A stretch of DNA of 64,000 nucleotides, taken from Siderastrea siderea (lineage: Eukaryota > Cnidaria > Anthozoa > Scleractinia > Rhizangiidae). Each line of letters begins with the position of its first letter. The stretch's first letter is position 1. Shown here piece by piece: positions 23,501 through 34,456 of the stretch. Both the position numbers and the translations under genes were made by a program. The stretch is from positions 31,269,652 to 31,333,651 of the forward strand of contig OZ034977.1 in the NCBI GenBank assembly GCA_964030785.1. The letters run 5' to 3'. The notes below the pieces were generated by a model. That model was not told the origin of the DNA, searched no databases, and was given only the letters and a program-made list of their open reading frames with translations.

Positions 23501-24185
23501 CAGTGTCCGAAGCTAACGTTATCACATAGTTCCACTTCATTGCACGCACTAAATCCGCCATCACCTTTGCCTGTAGCATATCATTTGGTACCGTCCTCAG
23601 AAAGTATCGGAATCGAACCTTGCTACTCAACAGACTGCTTGTAGACGCGTAGCTAACCACAGGGACGTAGAACAATCCGCAGAGGTTTGTTACCGCCATT
23701 GAAACGCCGCTATACGCCGCACCGACCACGGCAATGGTTTGGAATTTTTTCTCTGAGGCTTGGGACGCGGAACAGTGATCTTGTACGTGAGCGTTTCGAA
23801 TGAAGGAAAAATTGAGCGATTCACGGACAGCATAATCCGCGCTCCCGCAGGTATCTTTAATGTCCATTCCGATGGTGATGTTTGGTAGCACAAAGTCTTT
23901 AAGCTGACCTTCATTTAACATATCCATAGTAAAAAGCATCGCTTCAACTGCTTCAAAACCACGGGTGTTTAATCTTCCCTGGCAAATGAACGAGTTGGGA
24001 TTCTGCTGCTCTTCAGCCTCTGTAGGAGAAAAATGTACTGGCGAAAGGCCACCAATGATGAAATCTCCCTTGGTGAATACGTAGTTCAGACTATCACTCT
24101 TCTCTTTGGGTTTTGCATTCTGAACAACGTCAAGACGACTCAAGAACCAGACGAACCAAAATATTATAAACTTAATACTTGCCAT
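20550..24185 (-). CDS. Metabotropic glutamate receptor-like class C GPCR (single exon)
   Basis: A class C GPCR, expected at the plasma membrane and to bind glutamate or a related amino acid in its Venus-flytrap domain (family knowledge). From the chosen Met (24185) it has 1211 residues; a Met 23 codons upstream is less likely because a hydrophobic signal peptide (FIIFWFVWFL) begins right after the chosen one. Order: signal peptide about 1-25; ligand-binding domain about 35-500 with VVSYASTSS near 177 and LASDTEYGRSGIEAF near 230; cysteine-rich NCD3G domain about 524-570; seven membrane segments about 590-845 with NRHTPVVKAS, RKLPENYNEAKFITF and FVPKLYIILW; then a basic and acidic cytoplasmic tail of about 365 residues. 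NRHTPVVKAS and the KLPENYNEAKFI loop place it with mGluRs rather than GABA-B or CaSR. Vertebrate mGluRs are split into many exons; this one is uninterrupted. Ligand and G protein choice cannot be read from the sequence. Confidence 0.95.
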   Translation of the reverse strand: MASIKFIIFWFVWFLSRLDVVQNAKPKEKSDSLNYVFTKGDFIIGGLSPVHFSPTEAEEQQNPNSFICQGRLNTRGFEAVEAMLFTMDMLNEGQLKDFVLPNITIGMDIKDTCGSADYAVRESLNFSFIRNAHVQDHCSASQASEKKFQTIAVVGAAYSGVSMAVTNLCGLFYVPVVSYASTSSLLSSKVRFRYFLRTVPNDMLQAKVMADLVRAMKWNYVITLASDTEYGRSGIEAFKHALAGFGNSYDVCIPVEERFTKRSTDQHFERIFKMMKANPKARVVIMFAQLHDANILIDKFRQHKYMASEKYIWIGSDAWADSKQVLKGNEDILRGMFGVVPKVVHIKEFDKYFTNFNDKRRRRNPWMREYEYLKVAHNPAFYRHTFKHYPKAQYVMDAVLAIAYALHDMLGCEPHKDCSPKVTKNLKQQDFRNYLQSVRFAGKSREHFSFDELGDAIGVYDIQHLQRLGGGNYDFVKVGKWGSRECDMHNKNASELSCLDLDLKILNTMNKNLKNHTEQDLPFSTCSKECPPGFHKNAEKNHAKCCWQCRPCSGNTITNRTNMEDCIPCQRGYWTNLNHSRCEPIKPTSLHWSDTLGVVIICISGAGVFAVVCTFVIYYLNRHTPVVKASSKELCYILLFGIAWCYLTPVLFLIDRTDQVCRAIPFVTGLCPSLIAGTLLTKTNRISRIFNRKLLKTGTPSCLSKKWQLLMVICLAVVECIIGGGCVFFNESGSKLLISDTKKEVLKQCKGMTDICSAIWWVYNAGLALTCTYQAFRTRKLPENYNEAKFITFTMLITCIVVTIFIPTYIGTKGIYRTTITCFVFVIGGSSTLCCMFVPKLYIILWRPEKNVPMQPRSSTIRLGTISPSASFVRRLSVDSNVEKVVREGRKTRINSLPALELNRTEDEGENTEEVQAKLKKTKRSLSLSPDMLSRYRGGPERSPERGHRILAGRRRNSLPGSTCPASMEMIEEGSECEQVGDSFYSEQDELPGFDDQHIHNGLEQELNSELKDRDKPREYLSDIEQGCDLNSCETDGLLPNLKENDVHSNCEVDSTTINGHYDETSSQSTFCALDTDNGNDNTQNGSNQRPIILPDISCKTCGSKVSESPKQKELLWKTLCEHLMKNGRNGKYHQGKSPDILDNQIDQNNRKRKSGAPAKLTTSTERSLANSFHDVNDNFPVKRLRTPSYYKCESLSLPSLLSPFPEEGLT

Positions 24186-25286
24186 TTCTCCTAGTATCAC
24201 TGATTTGTTTTGGCGGAATGAAAACGGGACAAGAACGGCAGCTGGGTTATTCAATGAGATTTTTGCATTGTCTCCAAGCGACGATCTTGATCATCCGTCG
24301 CTTCTTTTATCATCTCGTGTCGGGCATGGAACAAGTCCTGTAATTAAACAAATATGGAAATGCAATAAGCTCGGAGGTTTGAGCTGTCATCCGGTGTTCA
24401 AAAGCCCTTCAAAACAACAGGCCTCTTTTAGAATGCCAAGGGCTATTAAGCATAGATTGGTTCCAGGACAATAGAGGTTTGGAAAAGCCTAACGGGGCTA
24501 TTCATTCAATTCCCATAGGAAAGTATTTCTAATATAACGAGAAGGGCAACAAAACCAACTCTATGGTTACCCAGCTTTTCATAATCACGTTCTCGTTTTG
24601 CGAAAACGAAAAAGCGACGAGGCGGTCAGTTTTTGCTGGAAAAAAAAAACGATGTAAAAATCAGGTGAAGTCGCCATGATGGGAATGGATTGCTTTGGCA
24701 ATATTTTTTTTCGTTTTGATCCGGCTTTGATTAGCGGCTGATTTGTATAGCAAACAGTTCCTTTTGTTGATAACTCTTTGTGATCGCTCTTCGCGTTTTA
24801 TAATTAGCGCAAGTACATTGATGCGATTACCACTATCATAAAGTATCCCTATTTGAAGTCAATATTGTACTTTCACAAGTTTACTCACGTACTTCTAAAC
24901 GCTTATTCCAAAAATCCCCCGTAAAGCACGGTACCATTCGTGTCTTGAACTATCACTCTTCGAACATGGCACACCTCGGAAGCTGAACATTTTGAGCGTG
25001 TTATATACGTATATCAAAGCAAAATATTTCACATGTAAAACAATGCAAGTGTCTGATTCAGTGTTTTAAGCCCAAACATCGAAAAGGTTTTTTTCTTTTT
25101 TCGGTCACACTTAGTGGGAAATGATGTCGACAGTTTAAGTGAGCTAATCCAGTTAACGCTTTCAACGTTCCTTTGAAATAAACTGGCGATGAAAGATCAC
25201 CCATGGACAAATAAAATTCTTTTACGTTTCGTAACAAATGAACTTAGTACTATTTTTAGCGAATGTGATCTGCATAACTGTCGTTA
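24186..25286. promoter_or_regulatory. 5' flank of the GPCR gene, otherwise empty
   Basis: It must hold the promoter and 5' UTR of the receptor gene unless there is a distant non-coding exon. I see no firm TATA box or repeat. AT-rich sequence dominates 24780-25180. The plus-strand ORF at 24205-24474 has no family features. Confidence 0.4.
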
Positions 25287-25763
25287 TGCGCCGATCAATT
25301 CGAAACTTCAACATCCCCCCCCGGGCAAACCCCGGGCATTTGACTGTACATCGTGCCCGGGGAGGGGGGAATTTGAACGTTCCCTTGGAGGGGTGGGGAA
25401 TTTGAACCGGATTTGTCTCTTGTTCTGACGTAATACGCCCGTTAATTTTTTTTCGGTTTTTGCAGGTTTGACGGATTTACAAGATAGAATTTCGCCTTTG
25501 TTAGTGAATAAGTCTTTCAAAAGGGTCTTTAAAAGAAGTTTGAAGGTGTCATTCAGCATATCTCTCTCTGAAAGGCGTTAAAGTGTTTGATTGAAGACGA
25601 AATTTGTCTTTGCGAAGAGGTAGTTCAGTACTAATTGGTGGGGCATTTGAACGGCATTTTTTGCCCCGAGGGGAGGGAATTTGAACAAGCCAATCTTTAA
25701 AAGTTCAAATGCCCGGGGGGTTGCCCGGGGGGGGGATGTTGAACTTTCGAATTGATCGGCGCA
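25287..25763. mobile_element. MITE copy 3, TGCGCCGATCAATT family, TTA target duplication
   Basis: This is the best preserved copy. It starts TGCGCCGATCAATTCGAAAC, ends TTTCGAATTGATCGGCGCA, and has TTA on both sides (25284-25286 and 25764-25766). Inside the ends lie CATCCCCCCCCGGGC and its complement, so the terminal arms pair over about 50 bases. GGGGGGAATTTGAACG, GGGGAATTTGAACCGG and GGGAGGGAATTTGAAC are internal repeats. Confidence 0.88.
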
Positions 25764-25906
25764 TTAGTGCGTGGTCTTAGTCTAAGTCTAAAGCTTCTGG
25801 CCGCTGTTGTTGCGTCGGAGGCTTGGAGGAGAGGAGTGACGAGGCTGTTTGCTGTTTTAGTGATTTAAAGTGTCTAGAACAATGAATCAAATATGAGTTA
25901 TCATAA

Positions 25907-26396
25907 TGCGCCGATCAATTCGAAACTTCAACATCCCCCCCCCCCCCAACGAGGCATACCCCGGGCATTTGACTGTGCATCGTGTCCGGGGAGGGGGGAA
26001 TTTGAACGTTGCGTTGGGAGGGTGGGGAATTTGAACCGGATTTATCTCTTGTTCTGACGTAAAACGCTCGCGAGTTTTTTCGGTTTTTGCAGGGTTTGAC
26101 GGATTTACAAGATAGAATGTCGCCTTTATTAGTGAATAACTCTTTCAAAAGGGTCTTTAAAAGAAGTTTGAAGGTGTCATTACGGCCTATCTCTCTCTGG
26201 AAGGCGTGTAAAATGTTTGATTGAAGACGAAGTTTGTCTTTGAGCAGAGGTATAGGTAGTTCAGTACTAATTGGTGGGGCATTTGAACGGCTTTTTTGCC
26301 CCGACGGGAGGGAATTTGAACAAGCCAATCTTCAAAAGTTCAAATGCCTGGGGGGTTGTCCGGGACGGATGTTGAACTTTCGAATTGATCGGCGCA
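25907..26396. mobile_element. MITE copy 4, TGCGCCGATCAATT family
   Basis: It has the same orientation and structure as the copy 144 bp to its left. Termini are TGCGCCGATCAATTCGAAAC and TTTCGAATTGATCGGCGCA; the flanks are TAA (left) and TAG (right), so the duplication is now imperfect. It carries the same three GGGAATTTGAAC motifs. Confidence 0.85.
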
Positions 26397-28902
26397 TAGT
26401 GATAACTAGGATTATTGCACGGCGAAGCATCTTAGAAAACGAACGACCAAAATGAGTGCAAATGTGCCGTCAGATTAACAATACCTTCGGGTCTAAAACT
26501 TCCGTTTGAAGCCAACTCACGCCTGGCTCATAAATTTGAGTTTCCACAGTACAGCCTGAAATGGACCATTTTCGAACTAGATACTTTCGTGAAATTATGG
26601 TAAGGGTCTCACACCTTTGACAACGAAAGGGTTGGCAGTTATAGAGTAGGATGTATTAATAAAAAAAAACGAAATCAATTTTACATGGAAAGAAGGAAGG
26701 ACGTAGAAAAATATCACCTACGTCGCGATTGTCACCGAACAATTCAATTTGGATTTCACGGTTGTCTCAGAAAAAGTCCATATAATTACTCCTTCGAACT
26801 GTTTTCTTTTCCTTTTTTTTTTTTCGCTTAGCGCTGGCGGACACAACCGCAAGCGCATTGCTGACATTTTGTGATTGATGTGTCTGCGCTCTAGCCAGGA
26901 TTTCTTACTGCGACTGCTCTTGTACATGTCCGGCCCTTGTGCTTCCATTCCCAGGTTTCGCTTCTTTATTTAGAAGTTCACCATTTTAATGCATATCAGC
27001 ACACGTGTGAATTGATCCATATAGTGAATTAGTGTTCTGTCAAGCAACAGGCACCTTTTCACTTGAAAATAAGCTGATAAGAAGGTATTTTAGAGCCTAG
27101 GTAGCCTTTTCTCCCAGTAGACATCAAGTATATGTATCTAAAAAACTGACTATTTAGGTTAACATGAAAAAATGCTATAGCTTTTGTACGCGTGTTTTAC
27201 TCGGCTGTATAGGAGATGTCAAAATTTATAGACCTTATTTTACAGTTGGTTTACTGGTTTTTGCGGCCATATATCCACGCGTGGGCGTAATCAGCCACGC
27301 TCTTATCTTGCGTGGCCCCTTTTCGGATATGGTAACGAAACTACTACGATTAGTTAAGGAGAATTGATGCTAGAGAAATCGCTGCTCCGGTTCGGTTTCG
27401 CGGAGGTTTTTTTTTTCTCGTAGTGGATCAAACAAGAGTCCAAAAGAACTGAATGATCCTGCAGGATACCCATAATCCCACGCAGTCGGCGTTTCGGAGA
27501 AACCTACTCAGTAGGCATACAGCTATTTCAATTAACGTTGTCGGATTTTAAAGCCTCGAACTTGCGTAACAAGACCGAAAGTTAGTACGGGTAGCTGTAC
27601 ATCTCCTGTGATTCGGCAGTAATTTTGCAGCTGTCACTGCCATAGGATAGGTAAAAGTACCATAAACACTTGTCTATGTGATCTATTTTCTGTAGGGATG
27701 AGCAATAGCCTAAGTTTGGTAAATTTGTTAATATATAAATTACCCATGTCACCTTGCAATCTTGTCGCGAATATTGTCCGACAACGTTAATGAAATAGCT
27801 GTTTTATACATAACGTCACCACGTGATTGGCTACTGTTTCGTAAAAACCTGCTATAAATAGCCTTGTCGTAAATCTGATAGTCCAAAAACCAATAATGGA
27901 GACGTACGTACATGCATGGAAAGGAGGCCATTTGGTTATCTGGAAGAATAGTTGGTCAACCATTCCATCCACTAGGTTATTTTACAGACTAGAGTGAAAT
28001 TTTCCTTGAAAGTTACAGTAAAACTAAGAAAACCATGACCACTACAATTATTTATGGAATGTTGTCACTAGTGCTCGAAAAGAAAACCAATTGGATACGA
28101 GATGAATGAACCGCAAGCCGTAACGGTAATTATTTTTATGGTTTGCAGTTTTTTCTCGCGGTTTTTTCTTGTGGTTTGATCTCGAAGCAAAATGAACATT
28201 TCCAAAAAACCTTTTATTAAAAAGCGTTCACGGATTTATTAGTCGCACGTGCACGGTAATATTGTTGTGAACTTTTGCCTAAACGTGTAATTTTGAACAT
28301 GTGACAGATCGTGTGATCAGAAACTAGAAACTAAAATTTTCGAAAAACCGCAATGTGCCAACAATTTTTAGTTGTTTATAGATAAGAGAGTGTTTGCGAT
28401 AAGGATTAGACATATTTAACCTTCTGCGTTGTGTTCGGAATGAGTGTCCTGGAGTTATCAGCGTTTAAGAGTGGAATTTTAAGGAAAAAGTGATCTTTGC
28501 TCCCCAAATTTTAGAGGAAACAACAGATGATCATTACAAACGAGAAGAGCTGGAAACAATAAAATTGTATCTGAAAAGCGAACATGTTCGACTTCGTCTC
28601 ATAACCCACTGGTAAGTTGCTATTTTTAAAACAACAGTCATGTGACATGTTACATCACCTACGAGAAACATAAAATGCTTTTCAAGGAAGAAAATACTTT
28701 TTGCTTTGCCAAATTTCGTTTCATTTTTGTTCCCCCAAGCCAAAAATATCACGAATCAGCTACTTTTTCTGGTAAAATCCTAAACACCAAGCCTTTGACT
28801 ACTTGAACGGGTTTTTCTCGTACCGAAAAAATATCTTCGAAAGAAAACACAAGAAAGCTCAATTTCTTTAAATATTATTAAATGTTATCATGCCGTTCCA
28901 AA
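26397..28902. other. Gene-free intergenic DNA
   Basis: No conserved exon was recognised on either strand. ORFs of up to about 76 codons occur, but lack family motifs and overlap others. Around 28085-28190 there is a locally repetitive stretch (ACCGCAAGCCGTAACGG, GGTTTGCAGTTTTTTCTCGCGG). Nothing else stands out. Confidence 0.4.
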
Positions 28903-29381
28903 TAAAGTCAACTCTCGCCTTACAGACACCCCGCTATTACGGACACCCCGCTATTACGGACAGCAGATAAATCCCCGGCAAAAGGTACAGACTTTTGACT
29001 AAAACAAACTCCCGCTATTGCGGACTCTCGCCGTTAAGGAATAACGGAGACTTTTTCTCGGTCCCGAGGACATAATTTTATTGAGAAAGAGTCCTCAACA
29101 AATGTTACTACTCAATGAAGAAAACCATAAAAATGGATTCTCCAGTATACTTGACTATACAACAAAAAAGCGCATGAAATTTCTGTTTATTTGCAAAAGC
29201 AGCTGGGGTTGATATTGCAATCCGGAGTGTGGATTTAAATACATATAATTCCCTTACATGTAAATATATACATTTTCTAAGAATTTTTTCGCGCACCCTG
29301 TTATTACAGACTCCTTCTATTACGGACACCAAATCCAAATCTCGGTCCCGAAGGTGTCCGCCAATAACGGGAGTCACTGTA
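28903..29381. mobile_element. Tigger/pogo-like MITE, 479 bp
   Basis: The left end is TAAAGTCAACTCTCGCC-TTACAGACACC; the right end, inverted, is TACAGTGACTCCCGTTATTGG-CGGACACC. TA at both outer ends fits the TA target site of Tc1/mariner/pogo elements. CTATTACGGACACC and CTCGGTCCCGAGG / CTCGGTCCCGAAGG repeat in both halves. No transposase is present. Confidence 0.7.
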
Positions 29382-32245
29382 TCAACCAAATTCTGTACCT
29401 ACTGGGCGAAATTCAGCGGGACCATTACGTTTTCTTCGTAGGGCACAAGAAACAGCTTGATGATCGTGATGCTTAACATAAACGAGATTGTCTTTAAAAG
29501 TAAATTGACTGACCTCATAACAAGAAAAATCCATAAAACGAGTAAATAGTTTTACAGCATGGAAACTAAACAATTCGAGAGCAAAGGGAGATAAATGAAT
29601 TTAATTAACTGTTCGAAAATCCCAAGTGAAAAGTAGCTGGCAGCGATTCCCGAATCGGTAGAAAAATATAAAAATACTTCGTATTATGTGATCAGGTAAC
29701 AAAATGGGCTGTTATCAAATTGCATTCTTACCTTAGCGACAAACTTATCGATCGGATAAACTTGGAAAGTGCTCCATTAGACAAGGTCTCTATGAAATTG
29801 AAACCAGAGATAGTGATTTGACAATTACCGCTAATTGCACATCATTAGTGGTGTAGTTGACAGGGAAGCTAATTTAAATCTGAAATTTAATTTGCATTTA
29901 AAGCTATTTAAGTGTTTGATATACTTTCGTAACCTTCTGCAACAAGGCCGTTTGGTTGGGCTGCTAGGTTGAGTTTCGCCGTTGTTTTAAATAGCGAGAA
30001 TGGAAAGCCGTTTATTTATTCACAAGTTGAGGAATTCCCATATACAGTAATTCTCACGCAGTGTCCGGGGCGGGTCCTCCCTATAATGAGCTATACGTGG
30101 AGACTCCGCCCGAAAGGGGTGCCATTTTTAAGCTCGAGGTATACGGTAGGGAAAATTGTCATTTTAGTATATGAAACGGTCACAAATCAGCTGCAAAGTG
30201 GAAGATATGGTGGGTAAAGCGAAGTATATGAAAGCGTGCCCAATTTTTGCAGAAACGACAACGCAAAACACATAAAAACTTTGCACCCTTCGAGCAACTG
30301 AACCACAACGGACTGAAAGCCCGGGAAAAATGTGGCCGGCGATTATAGAAAATTCTATTTTTTTCTTATCCTTGAGGGATAAGAAAGGGGTGCAATTTTG
30401 CTCTAGGTATATGATCCTGAGAATTAATTTTCAATTTCTACTTACTTGCTATAAGACCCACAAACCTGACAGCCCTGGTCAGATCCATGGTCTCGGCTTG
30501 CAACTGTTCCATGCAATAGTTGTTTTATACCTCGATTCATTCATGGTTCCACTGGTCAAGAAACTCCCCTCTCCGCTTTCGTCTGCTTATTTGAACCTCT
30601 CTTCGATTTTGACTCGGTAGTTGTCAGTGTCACTTATTTCAGTTTAAAGCGTTTCTATACTTCAGAAATGTACTGTATCAGTGTCCATGTGGGCTTTATC
30701 AGCTCCAGGCTTGATGGTCTCCCCTCCCGGCATTTGTCCACGAACATTTTTAAGTTTCTTTGCGTAAAAACAAGGCAGGCATATTCAGTAGTGGGACGGA
30801 TGTAGCAGTGAGGTACCTTATTGTTGCTCGGTATTTTCGTGATGACAAAAAATAGCGAAATTAAAGATCCGAGAAAAAAATGTTCCCTCGAATATTAACG
30901 CCGCTATAAAAGCGTAGCATCCCTTCACGAGAATTCTGGTTTACGATGGAAATACGGAACAGATATAATGTAAATGCTGAGCTAGTATAAGGTTGTGCTT
31001 TGTCTCAAACGAACATGCCAACCTGTTTAAAGTTTTTTCTTGTTATAGTCAGTTCTCTTTAATATCATTACAATTTATGGCTATGTATGTAGGGCCGATT
31101 CTCTGACTACCTGTTCATTAATGCAGACCAGCGTTTGGAAAAATATTCGCGAAATTTAGTTTTTTTTCGACTCGATTTTTCTTCCAACTCGCGAAATTCA
31201 ACGAAATTTGCCCCTCCAATTTTCTCTAGTTTAGGTGGGGAGAACCTTAATTACAAAAGGCTACAAAAGGGTTGCTATGGACGACTTCTAACCGTCAGAT
31301 CTTAGGCTCCCTAACTTCCCTGGGTTTGGTTTTCGGCCATGTTTGTTTTATTGAAGGTTGTTTTAAATTTTTACAGTCACGTTCATGTTTGGAAAGTCAC
31401 GCGAAGGTGATTCCATTCAATTGCATTGCGCCAGATTGCGCATCCTTCCTGCGCATCATTTTTTGCGGGATTAGCGCGCGCGCGTTCGGAACTTGATAGG
31501 TTTTCTATGAAAGCGCAGCTGTTCAGAGACATAAATGTTCGCTTTCTCCCAAACGAACTCGGTGACCCCACTTTTTTATTCCATTTATTTAAGTAAAATG
31601 CGACTTCACATGATATATTCAAATTTGAAGACTTTTTCATTATTCAATTTTGAAATATTCCGGTTAATTTACTATTTACAGTGAGATTTTAGGCGTCTCA
31701 CCGGAACCGTGCAGACGCTCAGTTTGCCCATTATTTCATTGGTTTCATTTTTACGGCAATTTTAAGACGTTTTACTGTACTATTGTTCTTCTAACATAAG
31801 AATAATGCTTATATTTCATTGCTAGTAATAACTTTGTTAAAGTACTGTAATGAGTGTCTCTGGTACAAGTATAGGGTTTTTAATATTGCTGTCGAAAGCT
31901 GGCAAAGTACCTATATACTACAGCCCTGTAGCGTGAAATCAGGCACGGTGACCCCCTCTTTTTATTTTCTTTCTTTAATGTACTAGGTTTAATTAATAAC
32001 TGTGCAAAGTTTCAACAAATTCTCATTACAAATTCTTTCTCGATGGAATCACCTTAAACAGCTTACATGTTACTCTAATATAAACAATGCCAACGGTTAA
32101 ATAGCCTTCAGCGATGCAAAATAAGGTTCACAGGATCGCTTCATGTGCACCTCACGAGACTGCGCTTGTGACATGGGATTGGGACCGAAGATTCCCATCA
32201 ACCAATCAGAATCAAGAACCGGGAAATTCGAAATACCGTTTTAAC
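29382..32245. other. Intergenic DNA with decayed copies of the GGGTACTCCC repeat
   Basis: At 30060-30170 the sequence GGCGGGTCCTCCCTATAATGAGC, then AGACTCCGCCCGAAAGGGGTGCC and GAGGTATACGG resembles the repeats at 16171 and 37262. A second AGAAAGGGGTGCAATTTTGCTC block is near 30383. The rest has no recognised exon or RNA gene. The last few hundred bases should include the promoter of the PRR11-like gene; an AACATGGCCGCCGAT context surrounds its ATG. Confidence 0.4.
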
Positions 32246-34401
32246 ATGGCCGCCGATTCAAAAGAGAGTGCTATTCAATTCGCTCAGCCTTTGTGCGAAA
32301 ATCAAGAATATAATTCCAAGAAAAGAGGTAATACTTGACGAAAAAGGCCCTATTTAATTTTTGAAACTGAATTGTTGTTCTAATTTTCAGGATCAGGTTG
32401 TTATAATTCTTGGCAGACAGAAATCCAAACGACTCGAGATCGCAGAACAATAAACGACATTCTCGAACGAAGAAGTACAGAAATTCGAAGACTTTACGAA
32501 CAGTGGCATGATTCAGGTATTATCATCGCATTTTACTTGGTGAAAGTCGGGTCCATTTTTTTAGAAGTGTTTCTCACTTCTCTTTATTTAAATTTTGATG
32601 GGTTTACCGAGCCAAATAAACCAAAGAAATCAGAATATTGAAAGGCTTCACATCCACACTCGCGGCATTCATGCATCTGTTCAGTGAGCTTGAGAAAGAA
32701 TTTCTTAATGGAAGACCTTTCCTTGGTCCACGCAAACACAACTTGGATTGAATAAAATCAAATCTGCATTAGGTTTGAAGCTTGCACAGTAATTCACATA
32801 AGACAGTTTAGTGCCTTCTTATTTAGTTTTTTTTTTCATTCATCTTTTTGTACTTAACCAATCTACAGCTGATGAGCGTCGCCATCTTGAGGACGAATGG
32901 TTGGCCTTGATTACAGAAAAGGACAAAAACCTTCGACAACAAATCAAAGAGGTATTGCAATAAGAAGTCAAAATAATAACTATTTTGACATAGTGTAAAC
33001 TCTCTAAAATATGATATATTTGTTTAAGTTGAGCAGTCAACAAAACTGAACACTGAAACCCCGGGACTGAGTTCCTCTGTCTTATGATATGTAGCAAATT
33101 TATCGAGACTATGGTACGTCAAGACTTAGCTTGTGAACAGGCTCTCTGGTAGGCGAAAGGGCGAAGAAAACAAAAGGGGAGAACAAACGAAGAGACTGGG
33201 AGGGGTGGGGAAGGGAGTCAGTCTCCCCTTGCTCTGTGCGCAACCTATCCCTGACTAGAGCCTGTTCACAGGTGTCACCCGAGGCAGCAATTAATTACTG
33301 AGTTGCCATTATTTAATCTACAAGTTACCTCCCAGTACACTAATCTAACTTGGCAACAAATGTTTGCAACTTGCAGTATAAATTAGCACGTCTTTCATTG
33401 GGACCCAGAAGACTATTAGAGTACTGGGAAAGAGATGCTGAAGGATATCCCATGATGAACAAACCACAGGCTTGCCATCCTCTGTTTGTTTTGTTTTTTT
33501 TGTTTTTTTTTTTTTTTAAATATACTCAACTTAACAAAAGAGCTAGTTTACAAGACTAATACAAAGCATAAACACAGAAGCTAATTTACAGAACTAATAC
33601 AAACACTTACAAAAGAAGGACTTAATTACAACTGAAACAATATAACACCTTACTTTGACAACAGGGCAAGTAGGAATATACAGTCAAAGTAAAATGACAA
33701 AGATAAATATACCTTTACAGTAGGCTCAAATGAAAAGGAAAAATAAAACAGACAAAAAAGTGTTGGGAAAAAAAAGTACCTTAACCTGGTTCCTTTATTT
33801 TGATAGTGGTGCAAAAGCTACTGCATCGCTTATGCAGAGAGTGGTCCACTTTGCTTCATATTTTTTAAAACTAGAGTTTTTAATAGCCATTTGTCTTTCA
33901 CATTTGACTCTACTTTCCAGTAAGGCAAGAAAGACCTTTATGCTAGGAGTCTCTGACAGATTTCTTGTGAGGTATACATGATATTTAGCAATAAGAAGAT
34001 AGTGATTAAAAGCGTGAAGGCTGGTGTTCTCAGGTCTGTATCCATAAAGGATTTCCGACCAAGTAGGATTGAAATTTTCAGAGCGATTTGTATTCCACCA
34101 TTCTATGACGTCTTCCCAAAAAAGTTTAACTTCGGGGCATTCGCAAAACCTATGAAGAAGTGTTTCATTTTGACAGCAGCAGTGTTTGTGTTGCAGACCT
34201 ATGCTAGCTGTATATTAATGGCGGCTTCGGTTGTGTACAAAGGATTTTGTGAATGCGATAATTAAGGCTTTTTGAAGAGATCAAAGTCAAATAAAAACGC
34301 TTAGAAACATGAACACTGTGTTAATGTATGTTATTATGGTGTTGGTTTGTCGATTTAAAGCTCCGGGAGGCAGTTTTAGAAACTTAAAGTTTGACCTACT
34401 C

Positions 34402-34456
<55 letters not shown>

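Noticed and set aside
26718..26948. 76-codon basic minus ORF
   Set aside because: Low complexity, no motif, no splice context.
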